NCBI RefSeq assembly: GCF_032405125.1
Contig: NC_091071.1
Location: forward strand, 124,696,001-124,760,000
DNA from: Capricornis sumatraensis
Lineage: Eukaryota > Chordata > Mammalia > Artiodactyla > Bovidae
DNA: 64,000 nucleotides
Direction of reading: 5' to 3'
Below are positions 1 to 10,090 of the stretch, one piece after another (within the stretch, counting starts at the first letter, position 1; each line of letters opens with the position of its first letter). Both the position numbers and the translations under genes were made by a program. Under the pieces are notes generated by a model. The model worked only from the letters and a program-made list of their open reading frames with translations. It searched no databases and had not been told where the DNA came from.

Positions 1-23
1 GTTCCTAAAACTTAAAAAAAATG

Positions 24-228
24 CAAAGGCTCAGTGGGAAAGAATCTGCCTGCTAGGGCAGGAGATGCGGGTTCAAACCCTGGGTCAGAAGATGCCTTGG
101 AAGAGGAAATGGCAACTCACTCCAGTATTCTTGCCTGGGAAGTCCCATGGACAAAGGAGCCTGGTGGACTACAGTCTATGATGTCACAATAGAGTCGGAC
201 TCGACTTAGCAACTAAACAACAAAAAGT
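24..228 (+). mobile_element. Bov-tA-type SINE
   Basis: A tRNA-Glu-like head (GGCTCAGTGGGAAAGAATC, then a B-box-like GGTTCAAACCC) is followed by the BovB-derived body (CACTCCAGTATTCTTGCCTGG) and a tail ending in AACTAAACAACAA. This is the standard ruminant tRNA-RTE SINE layout. Several mismatches to the younger copies in the window suggest an older insertion. No protein coding is implied. Confidence 0.85.
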
Positions 229-1332
229 TAAATAAAATGGAAGAAAACCTAACATCTTTCTATCTAATTACTAACAAATCTTCATGTGCCTTACATAAAT
301 AACAAATGATTTATTAACATGAATATGAGAAAAATAATAAAAGAATTTTATTAAGAATGAAGCTTAAGATTATTTCAGTTAATGGTTTTCAATGGCATTT
401 TTTTCCCCTTCACACTAGTATATTACCATCCATACTGAGAATGTTAGTGGTAAGCTGTTGTTGTTAGCCAATATTTTGGTATTTCCTATATGCTCTACAT
501 TCATTGTTTCATTCTGTTATCACGATAGCATGTGTACAATTATTAAACCCATTTCATGGATGAAGAATATGAAACTTTGAGATGTAATTGGCCTGGACAC
601 ATTGAGGAAATGGTTGGATTACCAAACAGGTCCATTCCAACGTTGAAGTCCTAACCACTACATAGTTACTGACAATAGTTGTACTGAAGGTTTCCAAGAT
701 TTTCTAGTTTTTTATTTAAAAGGACCTAAGAATGTCTCACTTGCACTCTAATATGTTGCTTTGAGGCAGGGATGAGGCTAGAATCATGGCTAATGTGTGG
801 AAAATAGTGAGAAGCTATGTATGCTCATGAAATCTCTTGTATGTTTGTCAGGGGGAGAAAAGACTGAGACCTAATTTTAGAGTTTCTTTTACAGGGAATT
901 CTAATTTTTGAAACTGAGTTTAGTCCAACATTACAGTACTCTCCAATTCAAGGTTCTAAATACTCTTCCTTCTAGTTTTTTCATTCTGAAATGCTTGCTT
1001 GATTTTTAAGTTTCATTAAAAAAAAACTGATTTTAAAGTTTTTTTACACTCTACATTCATTCATATTTTAGACTTATTCTTTCAAATAGTCATTATTTAC
1101 TGCCTTCATAATGTCTAAACAATTCCAAGCCTGCAGAAAAAGGTATGGCACTAGTGGCTTGTTTCACAGGCTTTCTTGGAAGGTCCCACTTTCCTCCTTG
1201 ATTACCTGGTTTGGGTTCACAAGATAGACAGGGTTTCATTTTGGTGATCTCCAAGTGGCTTCTACTTAAACTGCCCTTGGGATATATAAGCTAGTTCAGG
1301 TATCTGTATTTTAGTGTACTGCTTTTCAATAT

Positions 1333-1333
<1 letters not shown>
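229..1333. other. AT-rich intergenic stretch, weak MIR-like patch
   Basis: No gene, exon signature or young repeat is visible. Around 520-660 a patch reads like a decayed MIR core (ATTATTAAACCCATTTCATGG followed by a GAAACTTTGAG block), so an ancient SINE remnant is possible. The rest looks like unique AT-rich DNA. Confidence 0.4.
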
Positions 1334-1391
<58 letters not shown>

Positions 1392-1392
1392 A
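1334..1392. repeat. (TG)n(TA)n(CA)n microsatellite
   Basis: A short TG run leads into about 25 TA dinucleotides and closes with ACACACATACAT. The open frames across it are artefacts of the dinucleotide. It abuts reverse-oriented SINE fragments, and TA-rich sequence reappears between them. Confidence 0.95.
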
Positions 1393-1402
1393 TATTATAT
1401 AC

Positions 1403-1500
1403 CATTTCCTTCTCCAGGGGATCTTCCTGACCCACGGATCAAACCCAGATCTCCCACATTGCAGGCAGACGCTTTACCATCTGAGATACCAGGGAATCCC
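1403..1500 (-). mobile_element. Bov-tA SINE, head fragment
   Basis: In reverse orientation only the tRNA-like head and adjoining body are present, ending at CCAGGGAATCCC, the reverse complement of the SINE 5' end. The BovB-derived 3' half is missing and is replaced by TA-rich sequence. It is the first of three reverse SINE copies in 450 bases. Confidence 0.8.
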
Positions 1501-1557
1501 ATATATATATATATATACATATCATAGTTAAGTTAAATGATAATTTATATATATGTA

Positions 1558-1622
1558 TGATTGAACCCGGGTCTCCCGCATTGCAGGCAGACGCTTTAAC
1601 CTCTGAGCTACCAGGGAAGCCC
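1558..1622 (-). mobile_element. Bov-tA SINE, tRNA-head fragment
   Basis: About 65 bases match only the tRNA-derived head in reverse (GATTGAACCCGGGTCTCCC to ACCAGGGAAGCCCC). The flanks are TA-rich on both sides. It is either a truncated insertion or a duplicate of the neighbouring SINE head made during microsatellite slippage. Confidence 0.75.
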
Positions 1623-1633
1623 CATGTATATAT

Positions 1634-1849
1634 GCATGCTTATTCACTCTGTCGTGTCCAGATCTTTGCAGCTCTTTGGACTACAACCTGCCAAGCTCCT
1701 CTGTCCATGGATTTTTCAGTCAAGAATACTGGAGTGGGTTGCCATTTCCTCCTCCAGGGGATCTTCTCCACTCAGGGATCAAATCCACATCTCCTGTGTC
1801 CCCTGCATTACAAGAGGATTCTTTACCTTCTGAGCTATTGGGGAAGTCC
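1634..1849 (-). mobile_element. Bov-tA SINE, near full length
   Basis: A reverse copy carrying both the BovB-derived tail (CACTCTGTCGTGTCCAG) and the tRNA head (GAGCTATTGGGGAAGTCC). It is diverged from the younger copies. The neighbouring TA-rich sequence suggests a hotspot of AT-rich target sites. Confidence 0.8.
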
Positions 1850-2140
1850 TTATGTATATATACATATTTGCATAGACATATGCATATATGTTACAAATAC
1901 ATGCTTGCTGTTCCAGTAGTATATGCTCACTGGAATAAAGTATTAAATAACAAGAAGCATATGAAGTTGAAGTGAAAAACTTAGATATTTTACGCTAAAG
2001 ATAAACCTTTTATGAAGTTTAGGGTTTTACCTTCCATGTTTTGGAGTTAACTACCTTGTGAAAATTCCCAACTCTCCACCACTTTGGTGGCAAATTCTTT
2101 TCCCTTCATTTTTAAACTGACCCTATTCTACTTAATTTGA

Positions 2141-2891
2141 GCCTCTTGATGAAAGTGAAAGAAGAAAGTTAAAAAGTTGGCTTAAAACTCAACATTCAAA
2201 AAACAAAGATCATGGCATCAGGTCCCATCACTTCATGTCAAATAGATGGAAACATGTCAAATAGAGGAAACAATGGCAACTGTGAGAGACTTTATTTTGG
2301 GGGGCTCCAAAATCACTGCAGGTGGTGACTGCAGCCATGAAATTAAAAGATGCTTGCTCCTTGGAAGAAAAGCTATGATCAACCTAGACAGCATAGTAAA
2401 AAGCAGAGACATTTCTTTGCCAACAAAGGTCAATATATTCAAAGCTATGGTTTTTCCAGTAGTCATGTATGGATGTAAGAGTTAGACTATAAAGAAAGCT
2501 GAATGCCAAAGAATTGATGCTTTTGACCTGTGGTGTTGGAGAAGACTCTTGAGAATCTGTTGGACTGCAAGGAGATCAAACCAGTCAATCCTAAAGGAAA
2601 TCAGTCCTGAATGTTCATTGGAACGACTGATACTGAAGCTGAAACTCCAATACTTTGACCACCTGATGTGAAGAACTGACTCATTGGAAATGACCCTGAT
2701 GCTGGGAAAGATTGAGGGCAGGAGGAGAAGGGTATGACAGAGGATGAGATGGTTGGATGACATCACTGACTCAATGGACATGAGTTGAGCAAGCTCCGAG
2801 AGTTGGTGATGAACAGGGAAGCCTGGCGTGCTGCAGTCCATGGGGTTGCAAAGAACCAGACATGACTGAGCGACTGAACTGACTGACTGAT
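2141..2891 (+). mobile_element. BovB LINE, 5'-truncated 3' end
   Basis: Contains the C-terminal part of the BovB ORF2 (IKRCLLLGRKAMINLDSIVK-like frame and the MVFPVVMYGCKS block, both broken by stops) and the typical 3' end GAGCGACTGAACTGACTGA. An imperfect target-site duplication flanks it: TACTTAATTTGA before (2129-2140) and TACTCAATTTGA after (2894-2905). The reading frame is closed by several stops, so it is a fossil. Confidence 0.9.
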
Positions 2892-3340
2892 TTTACTCAA
2901 TTTGATCTCACTTCCAGCAGTTTCTCCTCTGGGTGGCGCCCAGTCCAGGAAGGGAGCTGCTGTCCTCAAATCTACTACTTTGTGGATCTCCTTGTCTAAG
3001 ATTCTCCAGACCCCCAGTTGCTCCTCTGCATCCATCTGCACAGACATTGTCTGTGGTTTACTGTCATCTGCTTTTACTTCATGGTCTATGTACGCACCTT
3101 GCACACAGTGCAATAGCATATATTGTTCATGGGTTTTGGGTATTGTTGTATTTTAGTCATTTGTTTTTATGCAGAAATACAGAAAGATTAAAAACCCATG
3201 TTGCTACTACTTCCATCTTCCCAGAATCTCCCTCTACTCTCAGATTTTCTATTTTATAACAAGTTAAACTAGCTACAGAGAAAGATCAATGCATCTTTAA
3301 TGGGACCCAGTCTTAGACATGATGTTCTACATAGGATATG
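2892..3340. other. Unassigned block with an antisense open frame
   Basis: The sequence after the BovB copy is GC-richer than its surroundings and matches no repeat I recognise. On the minus strand an open frame of about 70 codons spans 2902-3119 (it includes the peptides MSVQMDAEEQLGVWRILDKE and DLRTAAPFLDWAPP). It could be a fragment of a processed pseudogene or an unrecognised old repeat. No function is assigned. Confidence 0.35.
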
Positions 3341-3480
3341 TTTGTCAACTTTAGCTCACATCAGCACACCTTAGACTCTATAAAAGCGCCTGATGCCAGG
3401 GTCCCATTACCGAAATTTAATTGGTCTGGGATGGTTTGCTCCCCAGGTGATTCCAGTGCAGAGCCAAGTTTGACAACCAG
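3341..3480 (+). mobile_element. MER5-type (hAT) DNA transposon remnant
   Basis: The block from GTCAACTTTAGCTCACATCA to CAGAGCCAAGTTTGACAACC follows the MER5A pattern: terminal CAACTTT...TTTGACAACC and an internal GGTCTGGGATGG plus CCCCAGGTGATTCC. It is a non-autonomous, ancient element with about 25% apparent divergence by eye. Confidence 0.6.
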
Positions 3481-5914
3481 TAATAGTAAGAAATAAGAAA
3501 AACAATTTTCAAAGCCCACCAAGGTCTTTATTGCATGTGATTCAGGCTAGGCTGGCCCATACTCTAGCCACTGGAGTAGTCAAGTTACCCAGGTGTAGCC
3601 AATCATGGTGCTCTATTCCTGTCCAGGGGAAAGACACATGACCCAAGGCGAACCAGTGAAAAAAATTTCCCATGATATTTGCTCGAGTTGTCATAAAAGA
3701 AGTACTTTCTTTTCCTGGAAATTATGAATTGCAAGATTACTGAAACCTTGAACTTTCTGAGGCTATCATTACTCCAAATGAGGAAAATCTGCCTGAGACT
3801 CAAGCATAGAGAGGAAAGCACTGTTGAGAGATGGAAAGAGTAGACAGAATCTTGGTAATGGTATTGATGGAGTTTTTAGGGGTCCAAAATATAATGCCCC
3901 TCTTTGCCTAAATTGAGGATAAATTGAGAGATAGATGCAGAGGTTAGGTAAATGGAGATGAAATCATTTTGTTACTGAGAAGCTGACTGAGGTCATGGCT
4001 TTGGATTGCTGCCCAAAAGAATCTTCTAACACTCTGCTCCTTAGTTAATCTGATTTACAACCAGTCACTGGCAAGGCTGAGATCTTTAGACTTTGTCCTC
4101 CATTGCAAGTTGCATGAGGTGGGAGGGCAGACTGGAAGACGGACTCTCTGACCAGAGAAAATGAAGGGTACTGGGAGAGCAGAACCATGTCCACATGCGA
4201 GCTCCTTTCCCCAGTTTCTCAGCTGAATACCTCTCAAGGGCCACGGCCCATGGTGTGGTGACCTGAGTTTCTGCTAAATTTTGGCCCCTACTTGCCCCTA
4301 CTACATCAGTGCACCTTCAGACCCCGATCACTTCACCTACTCTCAGGAGAAATGAGTGAATAGAACGAGAATACAGGAGTTCTTCTCATGATTGTTCATC
4401 CTGAGTGAGTCACAACTGCTTGAGTTCCTGGATTCTGCTACATATAAAGCCACTTGCACTCCTGAATTTCCTGACTGTGGTCAAACAAATTCTCTTTCTT
4501 TAAGTCAGCTTGACATAGGTCTTTGTCATTTAGAAACGAAGTTTTGATGAATATGTCACCTAATTTTCTTATGCTTAATAAAATCAGTTTCAAGAAATAT
4601 GTAATGAGTGGCTGTAGGGAAATACCATTTTTCTAGTGCCACAAATGGGCCTTCTTTGAGGGCATACATATTAGGTTTGGTATTGGATTTGTATATGATT
4701 GTGCTTTTGGAATTTTTGTAACATGGCCTTATCGATAGACTTTCCAAGTTCCCATCACTATTCCTTCACCCTTTGCCTTCTGGTCTGGGGTGATGAGTTT
4801 CAGTATTACTGGTCCGAGCATACTGCACCATTTAGAGTTCTTACCTGCCTACACCTTTTGTAAACAGTCCTTTATTAAGCCTCCTGGAGTTATTCCACTT
4901 GTTCTTTGACTGTCACCTTTCCCCATTGGCCTCCTGCCTGATAGTAGATCAGTTATTATGTTACCGTGACACAGACATACCTTCACAGGCACTACAAGTT
5001 CCGCAGAAGAGCTGACATAGTCACTTTTATATTCAGTTACTATACAAAGGTCAAAACCCTTGAATGTTTTACCTAAGAGAAACTTTTTTCCCACCCCACC
5101 CACTCCCCAGCCTGGCAAAGAAGGATAATATTTGTTAATCTACTGAAGAAAAATGAGTTTTTCAAAAGAAATATTCCCCTCCTTTTTTCCATGATCAGAT
5201 TATCAAGACTAAAACATACAAAAATCCAGATAGGAAAAGTATGCTCATCTCAGAATTCTCCAAGTGGTGAGATGACATTTAAAAATTCACTTAGTTAATT
5301 TAAATTGTAAATATTGGTTTAAAGTATCACATTAAAAAAAAAGAGCTTAAGAATAAAGTGTTTTTTTTTGTGGGAGAGGGATAATGTGCTGTGGCTTTTT
5401 ATGTAGTATTCTCAGATGAGTGAATTATTTCTTTCTAGCTTTTCTCCTCTTTTTTCTCTTTAACCAAGGAAGAAAGAATCAAAAATGCTTTTTCTAATCT
5501 TCATTTTTTTCTCATTTCCTATCTACTAACTTCATTTATTATTGAAAGAGCACTATACATAATTAAAATTACTTTTTGAACGGGTATTTTAAATGGTATT
5601 GAAGTGCTACTAAAGTTCTTTTAGCTACACAGTATAAACAAGTCAATATCTTCACCACATTTCAAAATAACCAATGAGAAAACATAAGGGAGAAAAGACA
5701 TATCCTATGCACAACAGTATGAAAGAGCATAAAATATTTATAAGTAGCTTTAACAAGAAATGTGCATGACCTATATGAAGACAATTATATAATTTTATTG
5801 AATGTATAAAGAAGATGAATAATAATAATAAAAGTTAACATTTCTCTGTACTTTGTGCTAGGCTCTATTGCCCTGTGTCACCTTCCTATCTGTGAAGCAC
5901 TGCTAAACACTGCA
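3481..5914. other. Intergenic, no gene seen
   Basis: About 2.4 kb without a recognised young repeat or coding signature. Around 3590-3670 the phrase AATCATGGTGCTCTATTCCTG...ACACATGACCCAAG resembles an ancient repeat but is too decayed to name. The part near 4440-4530 looks like a decayed LTR end. Open frames on the minus strand here are short and carry no recognisable domain. Confidence 0.4.
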
Positions 5915-6480
5915 GTAGCCAGCACATTCCTCAGCCTGACTCAGTTTCCTTAACTTCTCTGTGCTGCAGTTTCTCCACCTGAAAAACCAGGAGAGGTACA
6001 ATATGTATCTCATACAAATGTAATAAGATTTAAATGTCACTGCAAATAAGGTGCTCAGAATGGTCCCTGGCAAATAGCAAGCAATTGTTATGTATTAGTT
6101 ATTCTCACCACTTCTTAAAACAATCTCATGACGTAAGTCCCATCATTATAATCAGTTGTTGTTGTTGTTTAGTTGCTAAATCACATCAGACTCTTTTGCA
6201 ATGCTATGGACTGTAACCCGTCAGCCTCCACTGTCTGTGGGATTTCCCAGGCAAGAATACTGGAGTTGCCATTTCTTCCTCCAGCGAATCTTCCTGATCC
6301 AGGGATTGAAAGCACATCTCCTGTTTTCTCCTGCATTGGCAGGTGGATTCTTTACCATTGAGCCACCCAGGAACTGATTATCAGGGAGGCAAGGAGCTTG
6401 TCTAATGTCATCCAGTAAGTAAATGACTGGGATTCCTATGCTGGCTTGTCCAACTCAAGAGCTAGAACTCTGTGCTTATA
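5915..6480 (+). mobile_element. Two MIR remnants, the second split by a SINE
   Basis: A MIR core runs at about 5925-6095 (CTCAGTTTCCTTAACTTCTC, then TGCTCAGAATGGTCCCTGGC). A second MIR-like segment runs about 6115-6153 and resumes at 6373-6475 (AGCTTGTCTAATGTCATCC, GACTGGGATTCC), split by the Bov-tA copy at 6154-6372. The order shows the MIRs predate the ruminant SINE. Confidence 0.6.
6154..6372 (-). mobile_element. Bov-tA SINE inserted in MIR
   Basis: A reverse copy beginning with the GTTGTTGTTGTTTAGTTGC tail and ending with the reversed head (GAGCCACCCAGGAAC). Short related flanks, ATAATCAG on the left and ATTATCAG on the right, look like a decayed target-site duplication. Confidence 0.8.
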
Positions 6481-6702
6481 TGTTTGTGTTTCTAGATGAG
6501 AAGGCAGTGGTATTTGATACTTTGTAGAGTAATTCTAGAGTTCATCTGAAAAAATTAACATAGATTATCTTAAAAATAAAGAAGCAATGGGAGATTAGTC
6601 ATAGATAATCACATCAAAATTGTAAATAGTTCTATGTTAAAATCAAAGATAATTAGGGTGATGGACCTGTTCTCTATCTTCATTGTAGCAGTAGTTACAC
6701 AA

Positions 6703-6914
6703 TAATGTGCTTAGTTGCTCAGTCATGTCCACCTCTTTGCAACCCCGTGGACTGTAGTTCACCAGGCTCCTCTGTCCATGGGGATCCTCTGGGCAAGAAT
6801 ACTGGAATGGGTTGCTATACCCTCCTCCAGGGGATCTTCCCAACCCAGGGACTGAACACAGGTCTCCTGCACTGCAGGCGGATTCTTTACCGTCTGAGAC
6901 ACCAGGGAAGCCCT
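6703..6914 (-). mobile_element. Bov-tA SINE
   Basis: A full reverse copy: BovB-type tail first (AGTTGCTCAGTCATGTCC), then the body with GGGCAAGAATACTGGAATGG, then the reversed tRNA head (ACCGTCTGAGACACCAGGGA). Open frames on both strands here are translations of the SINE. Confidence 0.9.
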
Positions 6915-7017
6915 TCCCAGCAATAATCCTAGCTAAAACTCTTCAAATTTACACTTACAAGGGGTGAATTTTATGTTTGAGAATTTTCTGCAAAAAAACT
7001 TGGGGAAAAAAGAAGCT

Positions 7018-7304
7018 GCTGCTGCTGCTGCTGCTGCTGCTGCTAAGTCACTTCAGTCGTGTCCGACTCTGTGCAATCCCATAGACAGCAGCCCACCAGG
7101 CTCCCCCGTCCCTGGGATTCTCCAGGCAAGAACACTGCAGTGGGTTGCCATTTCCTTCTCCAATGCATGAAAGTGAAAAGTGAAAGTGAAGTCACTCAGT
7201 CATGTCTGACTCTTGGCGATTCCATGGACTGCAGCCTACCAGGCTCCTCCGTCCATGGGATTTTCCAGGCAAGAGTACTGGAGTGGAGTGCCATTGCTTT
7301 CTCC
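7018..7304 (+). mobile_element. Bov-A2 SINE with target-site duplication
   Basis: A dimeric element: a (GCT)n start, first monomer ending in CCTTCTCCAATGCATGAAAG, a GAAAAGTGAAAGTGAAG linker, second monomer ending in GCCATTGCTTTCTCC. A perfect 13-bp duplication GAAAAAAGAAGCT lies at 7005-7017 and 7305-7317, which fixes both ends. Confidence 0.95.
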
Positions 7305-7383
7305 GAAAAAAGAAGCTAACCATAGTTAAAAAGATAAGCAATCAAGTAGGGGGGAAATTTACGTAAATATAACAGAGTTAATA

Positions 7384-7838
7384 AGCTTGCTATAGCACTC
7401 ACCAAAGCTAGTCAATCATATATCCTGTGATGCAGCAATTCCAGTCCTGTGTATAAATCCATAAGTGTGTGATTATATCTGCCAAAAGATATGTAAACAA
7501 TGTTTATAGCAGCCTTCTTTGTAATAGTCCCAAACTGCAAACAACCCAAATTTCTATCAACAATAGTAAATGAATTGTGGTATATCCGTACAGTAAAATA
7601 ATAACATAGCAATGAAAAGAAATAAATGATATATGCAACATGAATGAATCTCCCAAACACAATGGTGAATGAAAGAAGCCTGATATAAGATTACATACAG
7701 GATGTTTCCATTTGAAAGATGTATAATACAGGGTAAACTTATTTATGATGACAGAGATTAGAATATTTGGGAGTGGTGACTACTGACTGGGAGGAGGTAT
7801 GGAGGAGTTCTGGGTGCTAAAAGTATTCTATATCCTTA
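7384..7838 (+). mobile_element. L1M LINE 3' region, left part
   Basis: Matches the L1M pattern of ORF2 end and 3'UTR: ATCCTGTGATGCAGCAATTCC, ACAACCCAAATTTCTATC, TGAATTGTGGTATATCCG. It stops at TTCTATATCC and resumes at 9831 with GTTCTATATTGATCTGG, so the element was split by the younger L1 plus BovB nest. Confidence 0.75.
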
Positions 7839-8305
7839 TCCACCCAAATGTTCACAGCAGCACTATTTAAACAGCTAAGATATGGAAGAAACCCAAGTTT
7901 CTATCAACAGATGAATCAATAAAGGAGACGTAGGGTGTGTATGTGTGATAAAATACTACTCAGGCATTAAAAAGAAGGAAATTTTGCCATTTACAGCAAT
8001 ATGGATGGACTTGGAGGGTATAATGCTTAGTGAAATAAATCATACAGAAGAAGACAAATATGTTATAACATATAACATGGAATCTAAAAAAATAAAACTA
8101 GTAAATATTAAAAACAAAACAAACTCACAGATAGTGGTTATCAGTGGAGAGAGGAAAGGGGGGAGAGACAAGATAGGGGTAGTGGTTTAAGAGACACAAA
8201 CTACTGTGTTTAAATAAGCTATAAGGATATATTGTAGAGCACAGAGAATATAGTCTATATTTTATAATAACTATAAATGGATTATAACCTTTAAAAATTG
8301 TGATT
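7839..8305 (+). mobile_element. Ruminant-type L1 3' end, left part
   Basis: The extreme C-terminus of an L1 ORF2 and its 3'UTR: ATATGGATGGACTTGGAGGG, ATGCTTAGTGAAATAAATCA, then AATAACTATAAATGGATTAT. The open frame at 7945-8190 is this ORF2 end read through into UTR. The 3'UTR resumes after the inserted BovB, at 9772. Confidence 0.75.
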
Positions 8306-9771
8306 CACTGTGATTCCCTTCTCCTCCCACCTTCAGTCTTTCCCAGCATCAGGATCTTTTCCAATGAGTCAGTTCTTTGCATCAGGTGGCCAAAATATTG
8401 GAGTTTCAGCTTCAACATCAGTCTGTCCAATGACTATTCAGGACTGATTTCCTTTAGAATGGACTGGTTGGATCTCCTCACAGTCTAAGGGACTCTCAAG
8501 AGTCTTCTCCAACACCACAGGTCAAAAGCATCAATTCTTCGGCACTCAGTTTTCTTTATATTCCAACTCTCACATCCATACATGACCACTGGAAAAAACC
8601 ATAGCCTTGACTAGACGGACCTTTGTTGGCAAAGTAATGTCTCTGCTTTTCAATATGCTGTCTAGGTTGGTCATAGCTTTTCTTCCAAGGAGCAAGTATC
8701 TTTTAACTTCATGGCTGCAGTCACCATCTGCAGTGATTCTGGAGTCCCCCCAAAATAAAGTTTCTCACTGTTTCTATTGTTTCCCCATCTATTTGCCATG
8801 AAGTGATGGGATCAGATACCATGATCTTAGTTTTCTGAATGTTGAGTTTTAAGCAAACTTTTTCACTCTCCTCTTTCAATTTCATCAAGAGGCCCTATAG
8901 TTCCTCTTCACTGTCTGCCATAAGGGTGGTGTCATCTGCATATCTGAGATTATTGATATTTCTCCCAGCAATCTTGATTCCAGCTTGTGCTTCATCCAGC
9001 CCAGTGTTTCGCATGATGTACTCTGCATTTAAGTTAAATAAGCAGGGTGACAATATACAGCCTTGATGTACTCCTTTCCTGATTTGGAACCAGTCTGTTA
9101 TTTCATGTCCAGTTCTAACTGTTGCTTCCTGCCCTGTATAAAGATTTCTCAAAAGGCAGATCAGGTGGTCTGGTATTCCCATTTCTTTAAGAATTTTGCA
9201 CAGTTTGTTGTGATTCACACAGTCAAAGGCTTTTCTGCTGCTGCTGCTAAGTCACTTCAGTCGTGTTCGACTCTGTGCAATCCCATAGACGGCAGCCCAC
9301 CAGGCTCCCCTGTCCCTGGGATTCTCCAGGCAAGAACACGGAGTGGGTTGCCATTTCCTTCTCCAATGCATGAAAGTGAAAAGTGAAAGGGAAGTCGCTC
9401 AGTCGTGTCTGACTCCAAGCGACCCCATGGACTACAGCCTACCAGGCTCCTCCGTCCATGGGATTTTCCAGGCAAGAATACTGGAGTGGGTTGCCATTCC
9501 TTCTCCATCAAAGGCTTTGGCATAGTCAATAAAGCAGAAGTAGATGTTTTTCTGGGACTCTTGTGCTTTTTTGATGATCCAACATGTGTTGGCAATTTGA
9601 TCTCTTGTTCCTCTGCCTTTACTAAGTCCATCTTGAGCATTTGGAAGTTCATGGTTCAAGTACTGTTGAAGCTTGGCTTAAAGAATTTTGAGCATTACCT
9701 TACTAGCGTGTGAAATGAGTGCAGTTATGCAGTAGTTTGAGCATTCTTTGGCATTTCCTTTCTTTGGGAGT
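8306..9771 (-). mobile_element. BovB LINE, reverse, missing its 3' end
   Basis: Reverse copy covering ORF2 reverse-transcriptase sequence, including the catalytic-motif phrase LRYADDTTLMADSEEEL read on the minus strand near 8895-8950. The last 150-170 bases of a normal BovB 3' end are absent at the 8306 side, which is unusual for target-primed insertion and suggests a later deletion. A Bov-A2 SINE interrupts it at 9234-9507. The frame is broken. Confidence 0.9.
9234..9507 (+). mobile_element. Bov-A2 SINE inside BovB
   Basis: A full dimeric Bov-A2 inserted in the reverse BovB. An exact 11-bp duplication TCAAAGGCTTT lies at 9223-9233 and 9508-9518. Removing the SINE and one repeat copy restores the continuous BovB sequence. 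It is the youngest layer of the local nest. Confidence 0.95.
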
Positions 9772-10090
9772 TGTTGTACAACCTGAAACATAATATTATA
9801 AATCAACACATATCACACATATAGAACAAAACTGTTCTATATTGATCTGGATGGTGGTTACATGGGTGTGTACATAAGTAAAAATTCATTGGACTGTACA
9901 CTAAGGTTTATTTACTTGTCTGTATGTAAACCACACCTCAAAAAACAAAAGGATCTAATCTGAATTAATGAAATGGGCAAAGGACTTGAGATCACAGAAG
10001 AAGGAATCAACTGACTCTTATGACACATAAAGGCACATTCCATCTGAGTAAGCATAGAAATGCAAATGAAAGTTATTTTTAAGTTAAAAT
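9772..10090 (+). mobile_element. Resumed L1 3'UTR and L1M 3' end
   Basis: At 9772-9830 the ruminant-type L1 3'UTR resumes (GTACAACCTGAAACATAATA). At 9831-9960 the older L1M 3'UTR resumes (GATGGTGGTTACATGGG, TTGGACTGTACACTAAGG, GTAAACCACACCTC). At about 9975-10090 there is a decayed L1-like phrase (AATGGGCAAAGGACTTGAG, GAAATGCAAATG), probably part of another L1. Confidence 0.65.

Noticed and set aside
1334..1392. TA-rich run as an origin or promoter element
   Set aside because: It is a plain dinucleotide microsatellite next to SINE fragments, with no nearby transcription unit.
7018..7304. Two near-identical spaced units as a CRISPR-like or tandem array
   Set aside because: They are the two monomers of a Bov-A2 SINE, bounded by a target-site duplication.
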